Positions 16,786-26,659 are shown, numbered from the stretch's first letter. The stretch is 64,000 bases of DNA from Bacillus sp. FJAT-45350 (GCF_002335805.1 NZ_NISU01000003.1:156984-220983), one strand, 5' to 3'. Program-made: numbers and translations. The notes: generated from the letters alone by a model not told the origin.

Positions 16786-18852
16786 CTAATGTAGCCATTT
16801 CAAAAAACGCTCAAGAAATTTCTCCTTCTCATGTTCTTCTTCTTTAGGCTGTACGACTTCATCACTGCTTCCGTGCAGTTGGCAATACTCTGTTGGTTCT
16901 GTTCCTTCAACAAAATATGTAAGACGTTGTACAGGACATTCCTCTGTTGCAAGTAATCCATTGCTAGGGTTTATATAGACACCGTTCACACCATCTGGCT
17001 TATGGAATTGTAGCTTTAAATCATCCTTTAATGCATTCTCAGTAAATTGGGCCCATATTCGCTTTGCATATTGTCCCTGAGTTTGATGCTCAAGAGTTTG
17101 TCCTTGGTCATAGCCAATCCATACACCAGAAAGCAGTTGTGGGGTATAGCCAATCATCCAGCTATCAGTAGAAGTTGAACCAGACTTACCGGCAACTGGA
17201 CGGTGTACTAAATGAGAAATCGATCTTCCTGTTACAGATGTATATCCACTTAGGTTTCGGTCAAACATTCCCGTCATGATATCCGTCATAATAAAGGCAA
17301 GCTTCGGATCAACAGCAGGTGTGACTGAAGGTTGTTCTTCGATAATAACCTCTCCATGTTGATCGACAACCTTACGAATAAATCGAGGCTCAACACGGTG
17401 ACCTCCATTGGCAAAGGGACTGTAACTATTAACAAGTTCTAATACACCAACTGGCAACGTACCAAGAGCTAATGATGGCAGCTCCTCTAATGGACTAGTT
17501 ATTCCAAATCGTTGTGCAGCATCAACTAAATACTCTTTTCCAAGAAAGAAGTGTGTTTTAACGGCAAAGATGTTATCTGAAAAAGCAAGTGCTTGCAGCA
17601 TCGTTATAAAGTCATGTGCATAATTTTCATTGAAGTTTCCTGGCGAGTACTTTCCTCTTCCATCATCAAAAGTAAAAGTAGTTGGCTCACTTAGTAATGT
17701 CGATGATGCAGTGAATCCATGCTCTAACGCTGCATAGTATAAGAAAGGCTTGAACGTAGAACCTGGAGAACGTTTTGCTTTAGTGGCTCTATTAAATGGA
17801 CTTTCTGAATAATCTCTTCCACCAATTAGCGCCTTCACATCACCTGTTCTCGGACTCATAGCAACAAGTGCAGCTTGTAGTTCATCCTCACCATTTAATT
17901 CTGCTTCAACCCATCTTTCAGCTTCTCTCTGCATATCAGGGTCAAGAGTCGTATAAACGTGTAAGCCACCTTTTTCAATAAGAGCAGGATCTATATCATA
18001 GTCTTCCGCTAAAATTTGCTGAACAATGTCTTGAAAGTAAGGACCTACTACTCCTTCGTAAGCTTCCCTTTCAGTAATAAAGTGTAATTCTTCATCACCA
18101 GCTGTTCTAGCTTGAATAGTTGAAATTTTGTTTGAATCAACCATTGATTGAAGAACGATCCTTTGTCTTTGTTTTGAACGTTCTAAATCAAAAAAAGGTG
18201 AGTAATAGCGAGGTCCCTTTGGTACACCTGCTAGAATACTTGCTTCTGCTAGAGATAACTCTGAAGCTGATTTACTAAAGTAATGATGTGCAGCAGCTTC
18301 AATCCCATATGCACCATGCCCGTAATAGATTGTATTTAAGTAACCCTCTAGTATCTCATCTTTTGTATAATTCATTTCTAATCTTAATGCATAGAGAGCT
18401 TCGTTCCATTTTCGCTTCCACGTTTTATCATGTCCTAAGTAGAGGTTCCGTGCATACTGCTGAGTAATGGTACTTGCCCCTTGTGCTTTCGTACCTAGAC
18501 GTAAATTTGTGAGCACAGCAGCCCCAATACGTGTTATATCAAACCCGTAATGATTGTAAAACTTACGATCTTCGATGGAAAGTGTTGCATCAATCACTTC
18601 AGGAGCCATGTCATCAAGTGTAATCCAATACCGATTTTGTCCACGGTGGCTTTCTCCAATAATCGTATCGTCCGCACCATATAGAATGGTTGTTTGAGGA
18701 ACTTGAATGGGAGGTGGACCTTGCGCCTTCGTATAAAAAAGCAAGCTAACAATTCCTCCCATGAACAAAACAGAGAACAATAATGTGAGGCGGAATAAGC
18801 GTCTAACCCAAATCCAGCCTTTTTTCTTACGTTGATTCGTTTCGACCTGCAT
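16786..18852 (-). CDS. pbpG: Class A penicillin-binding protein (PbpG/PBP2d type)
   Basis: ATG at 18852 follows agaggtg at 7 bases, giving 688 residues. One N-terminal membrane anchor (about 20-42) is followed by a GT51 glycosyltransferase domain (SIEDRKFYNHYGFD, TITQQYARNLYLG) and a transpeptidase with SPGSTFKP (active Ser), SDN and KSGSTSTDSW. It polymerises and cross-links peptidoglycan outside the membrane. Size and place next to ywhD and speE match B. subtilis pbpG, which is made in the forespore under sigma-F; no promoter was confidently located here. Confidence 0.95.
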   Translation of the reverse strand: MQVETNQRKKKGWIWVRRLFRLTLLFSVLFMGGIVSLLFYTKAQGPPPIQVPQTTILYGADDTIIGESHRGQNRYWITLDDMAPEVIDATLSIEDRKFYNHYGFDITRIGAAVLTNLRLGTKAQGASTITQQYARNLYLGHDKTWKRKWNEALYALRLEMNYTKDEILEGYLNTIYYGHGAYGIEAAAHHYFSKSASELSLAEASILAGVPKGPRYYSPFFDLERSKQRQRIVLQSMVDSNKISTIQARTAGDEELHFITEREAYEGVVGPYFQDIVQQILAEDYDIDPALIEKGGLHVYTTLDPDMQREAERWVEAELNGEDELQAALVAMSPRTGDVKALIGGRDYSESPFNRATKAKRSPGSTFKPFLYYAALEHGFTASSTLLSEPTTFTFDDGRGKYSPGNFNENYAHDFITMLQALAFSDNIFAVKTHFFLGKEYLVDAAQRFGITSPLEELPSLALGTLPVGVLELVNSYSPFANGGHRVEPRFIRKVVDQHGEVIIEEQPSVTPAVDPKLAFIMTDIMTGMFDRNLSGYTSVTGRSISHLVHRPVAGKSGSTSTDSWMIGYTPQLLSGVWIGYDQGQTLEHQTQGQYAKRIWAQFTENALKDDLKLQFHKPDGVNGVYINPSNGLLATEECPVQRLTYFVEGTEPTEYCQLHGSSDEVVQPKEEEHEKEKFLERFLKWLH

Positions 18853-18975
18853 GAAAGGCACCTCTTTTACGTCCAAAATTAGATAGCTCTATCTTCGGTA
18901 AAGTAGACTAGTTTTAAACGTAATTAATAGAAAAAATCCCTTGATTTACATGTCTAGACTCTAGTAATGAAATAG

Positions 18976-18999
18976 CTTTTTCAGTTTTTACTGAAAAAG
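18976..18999. repeat. Perfect hairpin with CTGAAAAAG core
   Basis: CTTTTTCAGT and ACTGAAAAAG are exact inverted copies separated by TTTT. The core ACTGAAAAA is shared with the ends of the IS1182-family element in this window. Confidence 0.7.
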
Positions 19000-19014
19000 A
19001 AGTAGGTAAAATCT

Positions 19015-19097
19015 GAGGGCGCTGAAAAAGTCCAAACTAGACGATTCGAGAATCAAGGCCACAAAAAAGTGAAAAACACACTTTTTCAGCAGCCTTG
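19015..19097. mobile_element. 83-bp MITE-like remnant
   Basis: The left end reads GAGGGCGCTGAAAAAGT and the complement of the right end AAGGCTGCTGAAAAAGT, 13 of 17 positions matching. These resemble IS1182-type ends such as GAGGCCACTGAAAAAGT at 2629. The interior has no coding capacity. It is probably a deletion derivative or solo remnant of a related but not identical element (inference). No clear target duplication was found. Confidence 0.5.
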
Positions 19098-19332
19098 TAA
19101 AATCCGACTTTTTTCTACAAAAACTAGAAAATATTACTTGCATTTTTTTCTCGTTGATTTATACTTTTTTTGACTTTGTTTTAGATTAGATTTAGAAATT
19201 CCACTTTTAGAGCATCAAAACTAGGGAAAGCTATCTAGTGAGGCTCTTCAAAATTTTGTTATCTACTTTCTTGATGGACCTTAATAAATCGTATGTACGA
19301 TAGTTTATAGATTTAAGATGAGGTGACTAAAA

Positions 19333-20160
19333 ATGGAATTATGGTATACAGAAAAGCAAACAGAGCGGTTTGGGATTAAAGCGAAAGTGAAGCGTACGTT
19401 ACATACAGAGCAAACTGAGTTCCAAAAGCTTGATATGATTGAGACTGAGGAATTTGGAAACATGCTAGTATTAGATGGCATGGTTATGACAACAGAAAAG
19501 GATGAGTTTGTTTATCATGAAATGGTGGCTCATGTCCCATTGTTTACTCACCCAAACCCGAAGAATGTCCTAGTCGTTGGTGGAGGAGACGGAGGAGTTA
19601 TTCGTGAAGTATTGAAGCATCCATCTGTAACAAAGGCAACACTCGTTGAAATTGATGGTAAAGTTATTGAGTATTCAAAGAAGTATCTTCCGTCCATTGC
19701 CGGTGCACTAGATGACCCTCGTGTTAATGTTCAAGTTGATGATGGTTTTATGCATATTGCGAAAAGTGAGGCTATTTATGACGTAATTATGGTTGATTCA
19801 ACGGAACCAGTTGGTCCTGCAGTCAATCTATTTACAAAAGGATTTTACGAGGGGATTTCTAAAGCATTAAAAGAAGATGGTGTGTTTGTAGCTCAAACAG
19901 ATAACCCATGGTTCCATTCAGATTTGATTACAAATGTATTTAAGGATGTAAAAGAGACATTTCCAATCACACGTTTATATACAGCGAATATCCCAACGTA
20001 TCCTAGTGGCTTATGGACGTTCACAATCGGTTCAAAGAAGCACGATCCACTTGAGATAGAGGATAATCGTTTCCATGAGATTGAAACGAAGTATTACACT
20101 AAGGAACTTCACAAAGCAGCCTTTGCATTACCACGCTTTGTAGGCGATCTAATTAAATAA
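19333..20160 (+). CDS. speE: Spermidine synthase
   Basis: 275 residues with the aminopropyltransferase signature [16 protein letters not shown], an acidic SAM-binding residue in [10 protein letters not shown] and the catalytic DSTEPVGPA motif. It makes spermidine from putrescine and decarboxylated SAM in the cytoplasm. A gaggtgac ribosome binding site precedes ATG. speB follows after 12 bases, so putrescine and spermidine synthesis are co-transcribed, as in B. subtilis. Confidence 0.97.
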   Translation: MELWYTEKQTERFGIKAKVKRTLHTEQTEFQKLDMIETEEFGNMLVLDGMVMTTEKDEFVYHEMVAHVPLFTHPNPKNVLVVGGGDGGVIREVLKHPSVTKATLVEIDGKVIEYSKKYLPSIAGALDDPRVNVQVDDGFMHIAKSEAIYDVIMVDSTEPVGPAVNLFTKGFYEGISKALKEDGVFVAQTDNPWFHSDLITNVFKDVKETFPITRLYTANIPTYPSGLWTFTIGSKKHDPLEIEDNRFHEIETKYYTKELHKAAFALPRFVGDLIK

Positions 20161-20172
20161 GGAGGCTCTATC

Positions 20173-21045
20173 ATGCGTTTTGATGAAGCTTATTCAGGAA
20201 ATGTATTTATATTAAGTAACCCAAATTATGAGGAAAGTAAGGCGGTCATTTACGGTATGCCAATGGATTGGACAGTGTCTTTCCGTCCTGGCTCACGTTT
20301 TGGACCAGCGAGAATTCGTGAAGCATCACTAGGACTAGAGGAATACAGTCCTTATTTAGACAAGCATCTAGAGGAAGTTAATTACTTTGATGCAGGAGAT
20401 GTTCCTTTACCATTTGGAAATCCAGCAAGAAGCATTGATATGATTGAAGACTATATTGATAAGTTAATTGCTGATGGAAAATTCCCATTAGGACTTGGCG
20501 GAGAGCATCTTGTATCATGGCCAATTTTTAGAGCAATGTATAAAAAGTACTCAGATATGGCGATTATTCATATTGATGCACATGCTGACCTTCGTGAACA
20601 GTATGAAGGAGAGCCACTTTCTCATTCTACGCCAATTCGTAAAGCGTGTGAGTTAATCGGTCCTGAAAATGTCTTTTCATTTGGAATTCGTTCAGGAATG
20701 CGCGAAGAATTTCAGTATGCAAAAGAGTCGGGAATGCACATGTCAAAATTTGAAGTCGCTGCACCGTTAAAGGAAGTGCTACCAAAGCTAGCAGGTAGGA
20801 ATGTGTACGTGACAATCGATATTGATGTATTAGATCCTGCACACGCACCTGGTACAGGTACAGCAGAAGCTGGTGGCATTACATCGAAAGAGCTATTAGA
20901 GGCAATTCACTCAATTGCAAATTCGGATATAAATGTCATTGGAGCAGATTTAGTTGAAGTAGCTCCCGCTTATGACCCAACAGAGCAAACACAAATTGCA
21001 GCAAGTAAATTCATTCGTGAAATTCTACTTGGATGGGTGAAATAA
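20173..21045 (+). CDS. speB: Agmatinase
   Basis: 290 residues, the usual length. The binuclear manganese site of the ureohydrolase family is visible in GGEHLVSWP, HIDAHADLREQY and TIDIDVLDPAHAPGTGT. It hydrolyses agmatine to putrescine and urea and feeds SpeE encoded upstream. Strong ggaggc ribosome binding site. A hairpin terminator follows at 21147. Confidence 0.97.
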   Translation: MRFDEAYSGNVFILSNPNYEESKAVIYGMPMDWTVSFRPGSRFGPARIREASLGLEEYSPYLDKHLEEVNYFDAGDVPLPFGNPARSIDMIEDYIDKLIADGKFPLGLGGEHLVSWPIFRAMYKKYSDMAIIHIDAHADLREQYEGEPLSHSTPIRKACELIGPENVFSFGIRSGMREEFQYAKESGMHMSKFEVAAPLKEVLPKLAGRNVYVTIDIDVLDPAHAPGTGTAEAGGITSKELLEAIHSIANSDINVIGADLVEVAPAYDPTEQTQIAASKFIREILLGWVK

Positions 21046-21052
21046 AATTTAT

Positions 21053-21120
21053 AATTATGATGTATGAATTATGAATTTTAGAGTAGTTAAGTTAATTGTT
21101 AATGATTAATAGTTAATTAG
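21053..21120. repeat. Short heptamer array after speB
   Basis: A 25-nt arm (AATT + ATGATGT + ATGAATT + ATGAATT, 21053-21077) is one unit shorter than the standard 32-nt arm. It is followed by a second 7-periodic stretch of TTAATTG/TTAATGA/TTAATAG/TTAATTA. No inverted partner was seen. Confidence 0.65.
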
Positions 21121-21146
21121 AAATTGGCTAACTAACTTAATTTAAA

Positions 21147-21175
21147 GAGTACGGGGTTCCCGTGCTTTTTTGTTT
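21147..21175 (+). terminator. Terminator of speE-speB
   Basis: AGTACGGG pairs with CCCGTGCT (one G-T pair), followed by TTTTTT. Confidence 0.9.
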
Positions 21176-21322
21176 TCAGTTATAGTATGCTTTGTAATTA
21201 TAACTGAATATTTTTCCTGGCTTGCTTGCAACAATGAGAAGAAAGGACTAAAATTTAAAGAGGCTAGTAAAAGAAACCCTTGTTAGCATCATAATAGTAG
21301 TAGAGGAAGAGACAATACTTAT

Positions 21323-21766
21323 ATGAAATGGTTACAGACTGATCGAATAGATGTAGACGTCACGTTACGTGTCAACCGTATACAAAATGGAAACAAACAA
21401 TTAGACCACATTAAAACAGTTGGTCAATTACATGAGAAAAATCAATCACTCTATCTTCATTATGAAGAAGAGCTAGAAGAGGTAGGGAAGGTTCGCACTC
21501 TCATTAAGGTTACTGACGCAGATGTAACAATTATCCGTCAAGGTGCAGTTCAAATGAGACAACCTTTTCTATTACATAAAACAACATCTGGTACATATCA
21601 TTCGCCTTTTGGCTTATTAGAAATGGAAACAACGACTAACGAACTTCAATTTGAATGGTCGAAAGAGAAACAGAGTGGGCAATTGATTTTAAGCTATCAG
21701 CTATTACTTCAAGGTGAAGATGGCGGAGAGCACGAGTTAACGATATATGTGGAGGAGGCAAAATAA
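21323..21766 (+). CDS. ywiB: DUF1934 beta-barrel protein YwiB
   Basis: 147 residues, beta-rich, with family segments such as [19 protein letters not shown] and [14 protein letters not shown]1934 proteins have a small calycin-like barrel; their role is unknown. It precedes argS and overlaps it by one base (TAATG), the same arrangement as in B. subtilis, indicating translational coupling. Confidence 0.88.
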   Translation: MKWLQTDRIDVDVTLRVNRIQNGNKQLDHIKTVGQLHEKNQSLYLHYEEELEEVGKVRTLIKVTDADVTIIRQGAVQMRQPFLLHKTTSGTYHSPFGLLEMETTTNELQFEWSKEKQSGQLILSYQLLLQGEDGGEHELTIYVEEAK

Positions 21767-23436
21767 TGAACAGTGTTGAACAAATTAAAGAGCAATTAAA
21801 AAGTGAAATTATTGAAGCTGTACTTAGAGCAGAACTAGCTACAAAAGATACAATGCCTGTCGTTGTATTAGAAACGCCAAAGGATAAAGCTCACGGGGAT
21901 TATGCGACAAACATGGCGATGCAGTTAGCAAGAGTGGCGAAAAAGGCACCTCGTGCGATTGCAGAGGAGTTAGTAGCGCAGCTTGATAAAGAAAAGGCAT
22001 CAATTGCCAAAGTAGAAATTGCAGGACCGGGCTTTATTAATTTTTACATGGACAATGCGTATCTACGTGATGTGATTACAACGGTATTAGAAGCAAATCA
22101 AAACTATGGTCAAACAAATGTAGGTAACAATACGAAAATCCAAGTGGAGTTTGTTTCAGCAAACCCAACAGGAAACCTTCATTTAGGACATGCTCGTGGT
22201 GCAGCGGTAGGAGATTCTTTATGTAATATCCTCGCGAAGGCAGGCTATGACGTGTCTCGTGAATACTATATAAATGATGCAGGAAACCAAATTAATAACC
22301 TAGCATTGTCACTAGAGGCACGCTACTTTGAAGCGTTAGGTATGGAAAAGGAAATGCCTGAGGGTGGTTATCACGGTGCGGACATTATTGGCTTCGGTAA
22401 AGAGCTAGCTAATGAGCATGGGGATCGTTTTATTAATGAATCCGAGGAAGAGCGCCTTGCTTTCTTCCGTGAATTCGGATTAAAAAGAGAGTTAGATAAA
22501 ATCAAATATGATTTGGGAGAGTTCCGTGTTCAATTTGATAATTGGTTCTCAGAAACTTCATTATATACATCTGGAAAAGTAGAAGAAACATTAGCTTTAC
22601 TGAATGAAAAAGGCGAGACGTTTGAAGAAGATGGAGCAACTTGGTTCCGTTCGACTGCATATGGAGATGACAAAGATCGAGTATTAATTAAAAACGATGG
22701 GTCGTACACATATTTAACACCAGATATTGCCTACCATCAAGACAAGATGAAGCGTGGTTTTGATAAGCTAATTAATATTTGGGGAGCAGATCATCATGGA
22801 TACATTCCGCGAATGAAGGCTGCAATCCAGGCACTTGGTTACAATAAAGACCAAATGGATGTTGAAATCATTCAAATGGTTAGCTTGTATCAAAATGGTG
22901 AAAAGGTAAAAATGAGTAAGCGTACAGGGAAAGCAGTTACTTTACGTGATTTAATGGAAGAGGTAGGAACGGATGCAACACGCTACTTCTTTGCGATGCG
23001 TAGTGCTGACACGCACCTTGATTTTGATATGGATTTAGCCGTATCTCGCTCAAATGAAAATCCAGTGTATTATGTTCAATATGCACATGCACGTATATGC
23101 AGTATTCTACGTCAAGGCGAAGAATTAGGCATTACAGCAAGTACAGACTTTGACTTAAATCAAATCTCGACTGAAAAAGAATATGACCTATTAAAGAAAA
23201 TCGGTGAGTTCCCTGAGGCAGTAGCTGAAGCAGCAGAGAAGCTTTCTCCACACCGAATGACAAACTATGTATTCGAATTGGCGTCTGCATTCCATAGCTT
23301 CTACAATGCAGAGCGTGTTGTAGACCCAGAAGATAAAGCGAAAAGCCAAGCTAGGCTTGCGTTAATTAAATCAGTTCAAATCACAATACTAAATGCATTA
23401 AGATTAATTGGTGTTCAAGCACCAGAGAAAATGTAA
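21766..23436 (+). CDS. argS: Arginyl-tRNA synthetase
   Basis: 556 residues, a class I enzyme. The N-terminal additional domain is followed by the HIGH motif as HLGH in [16 protein letters not shown], the KMSK loop as VKMSKRTG, and an anticodon-binding C terminus with the DALR-type segment. It charges tRNA-Arg in the cytoplasm. No T-box leader is visible upstream of ywiB-argS. Confidence 0.98.
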   Translation: MNSVEQIKEQLKSEIIEAVLRAELATKDTMPVVVLETPKDKAHGDYATNMAMQLARVAKKAPRAIAEELVAQLDKEKASIAKVEIAGPGFINFYMDNAYLRDVITTVLEANQNYGQTNVGNNTKIQVEFVSANPTGNLHLGHARGAAVGDSLCNILAKAGYDVSREYYINDAGNQINNLALSLEARYFEALGMEKEMPEGGYHGADIIGFGKELANEHGDRFINESEEERLAFFREFGLKRELDKIKYDLGEFRVQFDNWFSETSLYTSGKVEETLALLNEKGETFEEDGATWFRSTAYGDDKDRVLIKNDGSYTYLTPDIAYHQDKMKRGFDKLINIWGADHHGYIPRMKAAIQALGYNKDQMDVEIIQMVSLYQNGEKVKMSKRTGKAVTLRDLMEEVGTDATRYFFAMRSADTHLDFDMDLAVSRSNENPVYYVQYAHARICSILRQGEELGITASTDFDLNQISTEKEYDLLKKIGEFPEAVAEAAEKLSPHRMTNYVFELASAFHSFYNAERVVDPEDKAKSQARLALIKSVQITILNALRLIGVQAPEKM

Positions 23437-23461
23437 GTATTAATAACATGTTTGTAAATAA

Positions 23462-23500
23462 TACTCTCTCTATAGTCTATATAGGGAGAGTTTCTCTTTT
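23462..23500 (+). terminator. Terminator after argS
   Basis: ACTCTCTCTATA pairs with TATATAGGGAGAGT (one bulge), followed by a T-rich tract. Confidence 0.75.
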
Positions 23501-23574
23501 GATAACCGTTTTGTACCGGATAATAAATATTGCTCTTAATGGGCATAGTATAAATGAAAAAGGATGTGTTAAAC

Positions 23575-23751
23575 GTGCAGGAAGTTATATTAGCATTGAT
23601 AGCAGGTTTAATTGTAGGGTTTGTTTTTGCGTTAATTAAATTACCGATACCAGCACCACCTGCACTACCAGGTATCATGGGGATCTTTGGAATTTATTTT
23701 GGTTATAAGCTATACCAATGGGTAATGCCTTTTTTTACGAATGGAGGCTAA
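23575..23751 (+). CDS. XapX-domain (DUF1427) small membrane protein
   Basis: GTG at 23575 is chosen because aaaggatg lies 9 bases upstream; ATG 23554 has no site. The 58 residues contain two hydrophobic segments around IKLPIPAPPALPGIMGIFGIY, the XapX motif. It is a predicted membrane protein with no known function. An alpha/beta hydrolase gene follows 22 bases later and may be co-transcribed. Confidence 0.75.
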   Translation: MQEVILALIAGLIVGFVFALIKLPIPAPPALPGIMGIFGIYFGYKLYQWVMPFFTNGG

Positions 23752-23773
23752 CTAAATAGATGGAGGAATGCTA

Positions 23774-24556
23774 ATGGCTTATGCTAAAGGTGTAATTGAT
23801 ACACCCATCTATTACGAATCAACAGGAAAAGGAACGCCAATTGTTTTTATACATCCACCAGGTATGGGACATGTTACATTTAAGAAGCAACAATCACTTG
23901 CAGACGACTTTCAAGTGATTACGTATGATATGCGTGGGAATGGAAGAAGTGGTAATCGAACTGGTACAATAACAATGTCAATGCAAGCAGAGGACATTAT
24001 AGCAGTGCTAGACGATCTTCATGTGGATAGGGCTGTAATATGTGGCTATTCAAATGGAGGTTCCATTGCACAGGAATTTGCAATTTCATACCCAGACCGA
24101 ACGCTTGGCGTCATACTATGTGGTGGATTTTCGGAAGTGAACAGTCTACTACTACGGAATGAATTTCGATTAGGAATATGGGCAGCTAGTAATAAGTTAA
24201 TGAGCTTATTTTCTAATGTACTTTCAAAGGCTCATTGTAAAACGAAAGAATTCCAACAAGAGTTAGCTGATTATATTTTACGTACGAATCCACAAGTACT
24301 TGAAAAAATGTATGAAGAAGGTCTACATTATAAGTCAACAGACCGATTGAATGAAATTAATGTTCCGTTATTATTGGCTTACGGTGAACTAGAATTTTAC
24401 ACGCATCATTATCAATACCCTTTTAGAAATTCTATTAATGATGTTGAGGTTGTTTATATATCAAAGGCAACTCATCAACTCCCAACAAAAAATTATCAGG
24501 AACTAAATCGAATAATCACGGGCTTCATTAAACGTAAAATAGAAAAGAGGCTGTGA
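23774..24556 (+). CDS. Alpha/beta-hydrolase fold protein
   Basis: 260 residues starting at ATG 23774, 7 bases after ggagg. Motifs: oxyanion-hole region FIHPPGMGH, nucleophile elbow GYSNGGS (Ser), and C-terminal His in KATHQLP, with the acid probably near LLAYGELEFY. It would hydrolyse an ester or related bond; the substrate is unknown. Its stop codon lies inside a 16-bp perfect stem shared with the converging metal ATPase gene. Confidence 0.85.
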   Translation: MAYAKGVIDTPIYYESTGKGTPIVFIHPPGMGHVTFKKQQSLADDFQVITYDMRGNGRSGNRTGTITMSMQAEDIIAVLDDLHVDRAVICGYSNGGSIAQEFAISYPDRTLGVILCGGFSEVNSLLLRNEFRLGIWAASNKLMSLFSNVLSKAHCKTKEFQQELADYILRTNPQVLEKMYEEGLHYKSTDRLNEINVPLLLAYGELEFYTHHYQYPFRNSINDVEVVYISKATHQLPTKNYQELNRIITGFIKRKIEKRL

Positions 24557-24584
24557 CAAAAGTTTGACCTTTTGTCACAGCCTC
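24541..24584 (-). terminator. Terminator of the metal ATPase gene
   Basis: GAGGCTGTGACAAAAG and CTTTTGTCACAGCCTC form a perfect 16-bp stem with a 6-base loop. A TTTTCT tract follows only on the minus strand, so it mainly serves the minus-strand ATPase gene. It contains the stop codon of the hydrolase. Confidence 0.85.
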
Positions 24585-24587
24585 GAA

Positions 24588-24641
24588 GCAATGAGCAAAG
24601 TCGCTACATCTTTCAAGGCGCATAGCGAACGGAGTCATTGC
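24588..24641. repeat. Structured spacer bounded by GCAATGA/TCATTGC
   Basis: Inverted heptamers enclose a GC-richer segment (ggcgcatagcgaacggagtc). Similar boundaries occur at 7348-7433, and a similar interior (gcgccgtgagcggagtcttgc) near 34042-34063. Confidence 0.45.
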
Positions 24642-24678
24642 ACCCTCTATTGAAGACTTGTATCTCACTCCCATACCG

Positions 24679-26559
24679 CTAATTCCGTAACAATCGAAGT
24701 CCATTTAAAATAACGAGTAACGTACTTCCTTCATGACCAATAACTCCTAGTGGAAGGGAGAGGTATTGAAAAAAGTTTGAAGCGATTAAGACAATAATAA
24801 CAGCAATTGAAAAGATAATATTTTGTTTTATTATACGATTTAGACGTCTTGAAAGCTGCATTGCTTTTGTTAGTTTGGATAAATCATTCTTCATTAGGAC
24901 AACATTCGATGATTCTATCGCAATATCTGTTCCAGCTCCCATAGCAATACCAACGTTTGCGGTAGCAAGCGCAGGGGCATCATTAATACCATCTCCAACC
25001 ATTGCAACATGTTTGTATTTTTCTTTTAGTAATTTGATTTCCTCTACCTTTTTGTCAGGAAGACAGTTTGCTCGAAAGGTATCTAACTTAGTTTTATTTG
25101 AAATAACAGTAGCAGTTTTTTCGTGATCACCGGTAATCATAACAGTATAAATTCCATTTTTCTTCATTTGTTGAATAGCTTCGATTGCAGTATCCCTAAC
25201 TGTGTCCTCTAATGCAAGGACACCAATGAGTCCTTTACTATCCTCAACGTAAACAACCGTTTTACCTTCTCCTGAAAGGATGGAGCCAATCTCATCATAG
25301 AATGAGGTTACTTCATCTTCCTTCATGAAATCACGTTTCCCGATTTTCCAATGTTCATTGTCTATTAAGGCTTCAACTCCCCAACCACTTACATCTGTAA
25401 CTTGCTCTGGTTTAATTAAATTCAGAGAACTTTGTTGTTTACCATATCGGACAATTGCCTGTGCTAGAGGATGATTCGATTCATTTTCTATCGATGTTAC
25501 GATTTGGTAAAAACGTTCCTCTTCATTTTCACGAATATACACATCTGTTACTTCTGGTTTTCCATTTGTAATTGTCCCGGTTTTATCTAGGGCGATAGCT
25601 TTAACCGAGCCTAATTCCTCAAGGTAGACCCCGCCTTTGAACAAAATTCCACTACGAGCACCATTTGAAATCGCAGATAAGGTAGCGGGCATAACGGATG
25701 CAACGAGTGCACATGGAGAAGCAACAACGAGAAGGACCATTCCTCGATAAAAGGATTCTTCCCAACTCCAGGAGAAAAGATATGGCGGTAGGATAATCAT
25801 AAGCGCCACAAAGAGTAGGACAATTTTTACGTAAGGACCTTCAAAGCGCTCAATCCATTGTTGAGAAGGTGAAGCATCCTCTTTTGCTGATTGAACGAGA
25901 GTGATAATTTTTTGAAATAGAGTTTCATTACTTTTCTTAGTAACTGTGACTGTAATTGAACCATTTAAGTTGACAGTGCCAGCAAAAACCTCGTCACCGG
26001 TATGTTTAGAAATAGGCATGGACTCCCCAGTAATTGCTGCTTCATCAATTGTTGTTTCTCCAGAGAGAATCTCTCCATCTGCGCCTATACGCTCACCGGC
26101 TTTGACGAGCATCGCATCGCCTAACTGTAGGTCTTCAATAGCAACTTTCTTTTCTTTTCCCTCAACAAGAAGAGTGACTTCCTCAGGCTGTAGCTCCATT
26201 AGTGAAGATATGGCTTTATGGCTTCTATTTAACGTGTAGGTTTCCAGTGCACCACTCATTGCAAATATGAAGATAAGAATTGCACCCTCCGCCCAATAAC
26301 CAATAATTGCAGCACCAATTGCTGCAATTATCATTAATACTTCAACACTCAATTTTCGCTCTTTAAAAAGCTCCTTTAAACCTTCTCGTGTTTTATAAAA
26401 TCCCCCAGACAAATAAGCCAAGATATACAATGTAATAGCTGCTTCAGTGAGTCCCCGATAATCAATAAACGAAGCAACTCCTAGAAAAACTCCACTGATC
26501 AATGCTAGTGTTAACTGTCGGTTCTCAAGCAGTTTATTTCCCCATGATGATAAAACCAT
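24679..26559 (-). CDS. Heavy-metal P1B-type ATPase (ZosA/CadA-like)
   Basis: ATG at 26559 follows aaggaggag, giving 626 residues; a longer frame lacks a site. Motifs: actuator TGES in AAITGESMPISK, metal-binding transmembrane ASPCALV, phosphorylation site ALDKTGTITNG, SNHPLAQAI, MITGDHEKTA and GDGINDAPALA. There is no N-terminal heavy-metal-associated cysteine domain, as in B. subtilis ZosA. It probably moves zinc or another divalent metal across the membrane; direction and metal cannot be decided. A palindrome lies in its 5' region. Confidence 0.9.
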   Translation of the reverse strand: MVLSSWGNKLLENRQLTLALISGVFLGVASFIDYRGLTEAAITLYILAYLSGGFYKTREGLKELFKERKLSVEVLMIIAAIGAAIIGYWAEGAILIFIFAMSGALETYTLNRSHKAISSLMELQPEEVTLLVEGKEKKVAIEDLQLGDAMLVKAGERIGADGEILSGETTIDEAAITGESMPISKHTGDEVFAGTVNLNGSITVTVTKKSNETLFQKIITLVQSAKEDASPSQQWIERFEGPYVKIVLLFVALMIILPPYLFSWSWEESFYRGMVLLVVASPCALVASVMPATLSAISNGARSGILFKGGVYLEELGSVKAIALDKTGTITNGKPEVTDVYIRENEEERFYQIVTSIENESNHPLAQAIVRYGKQQSSLNLIKPEQVTDVSGWGVEALIDNEHWKIGKRDFMKEDEVTSFYDEIGSILSGEGKTVVYVEDSKGLIGVLALEDTVRDTAIEAIQQMKKNGIYTVMITGDHEKTATVISNKTKLDTFRANCLPDKKVEEIKLLKEKYKHVAMVGDGINDAPALATANVGIAMGAGTDIAIESSNVVLMKNDLSKLTKAMQLSRRLNRIIKQNIIFSIAVIIVLIASNFFQYLSLPLGVIGHEGSTLLVILNGLRLLRN

Positions 26560-26618
26560 TTCATTCTCCTCCTTATTGAGAAAAAAAATCAACATCATTA
26601 CCCTTAAAAACGACGAAA

Positions 26619-26659
26619 GCTGCCACCAGTGGTGACAGCAAACTCTAGAGTAGAGTTCA
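26619..26659 (-). promoter_or_regulatory. Palindromic candidate operator and hairpin upstream of the metal ATPase
   Basis: AACTCTAGAGTAGAGTT (26641-26657) is a 17-bp palindrome with a 3-bp centre. On the minus strand it follows directly on a TTGAAC, as MerR-type metal regulators often require, but no convincing -10 is seen. GCTGCCACC/GGTGACAGC (26619-26639) forms an adjacent hairpin that may instead terminate cls. The operator role is inference. Confidence 0.4.

Larger units (their letters stand above)
18853..19332. other. Divergent pbpG/speE spacer with IS-like repeats
   Basis: A 480-bp AT-rich gene-free interval. It contains a perfect hairpin built from CTTTTTCAGT and ACTGAAAAAG (18976-18999), an 83-bp inverted-repeat remnant (19015-19097) and an imperfect 14-bp palindrome ATCGTATGTACGAT (19288-19301) just before speE. 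No open reading frame of note. Confidence 0.75.

Noticed and set aside
19288-19301. ATCGTATGTACGAT palindrome before speE as an operator
   Set aside because: The promoter around it is weak and no family of regulators is suggested by the sequence; kept only as a mention in the spacer entry.
21046-21322. T-box for the ywiB-argS unit
   Set aside because: No T-box bulge sequence (TGGNACC) and no specifier stem; the spacer has the speB terminator and heptamer repeats.
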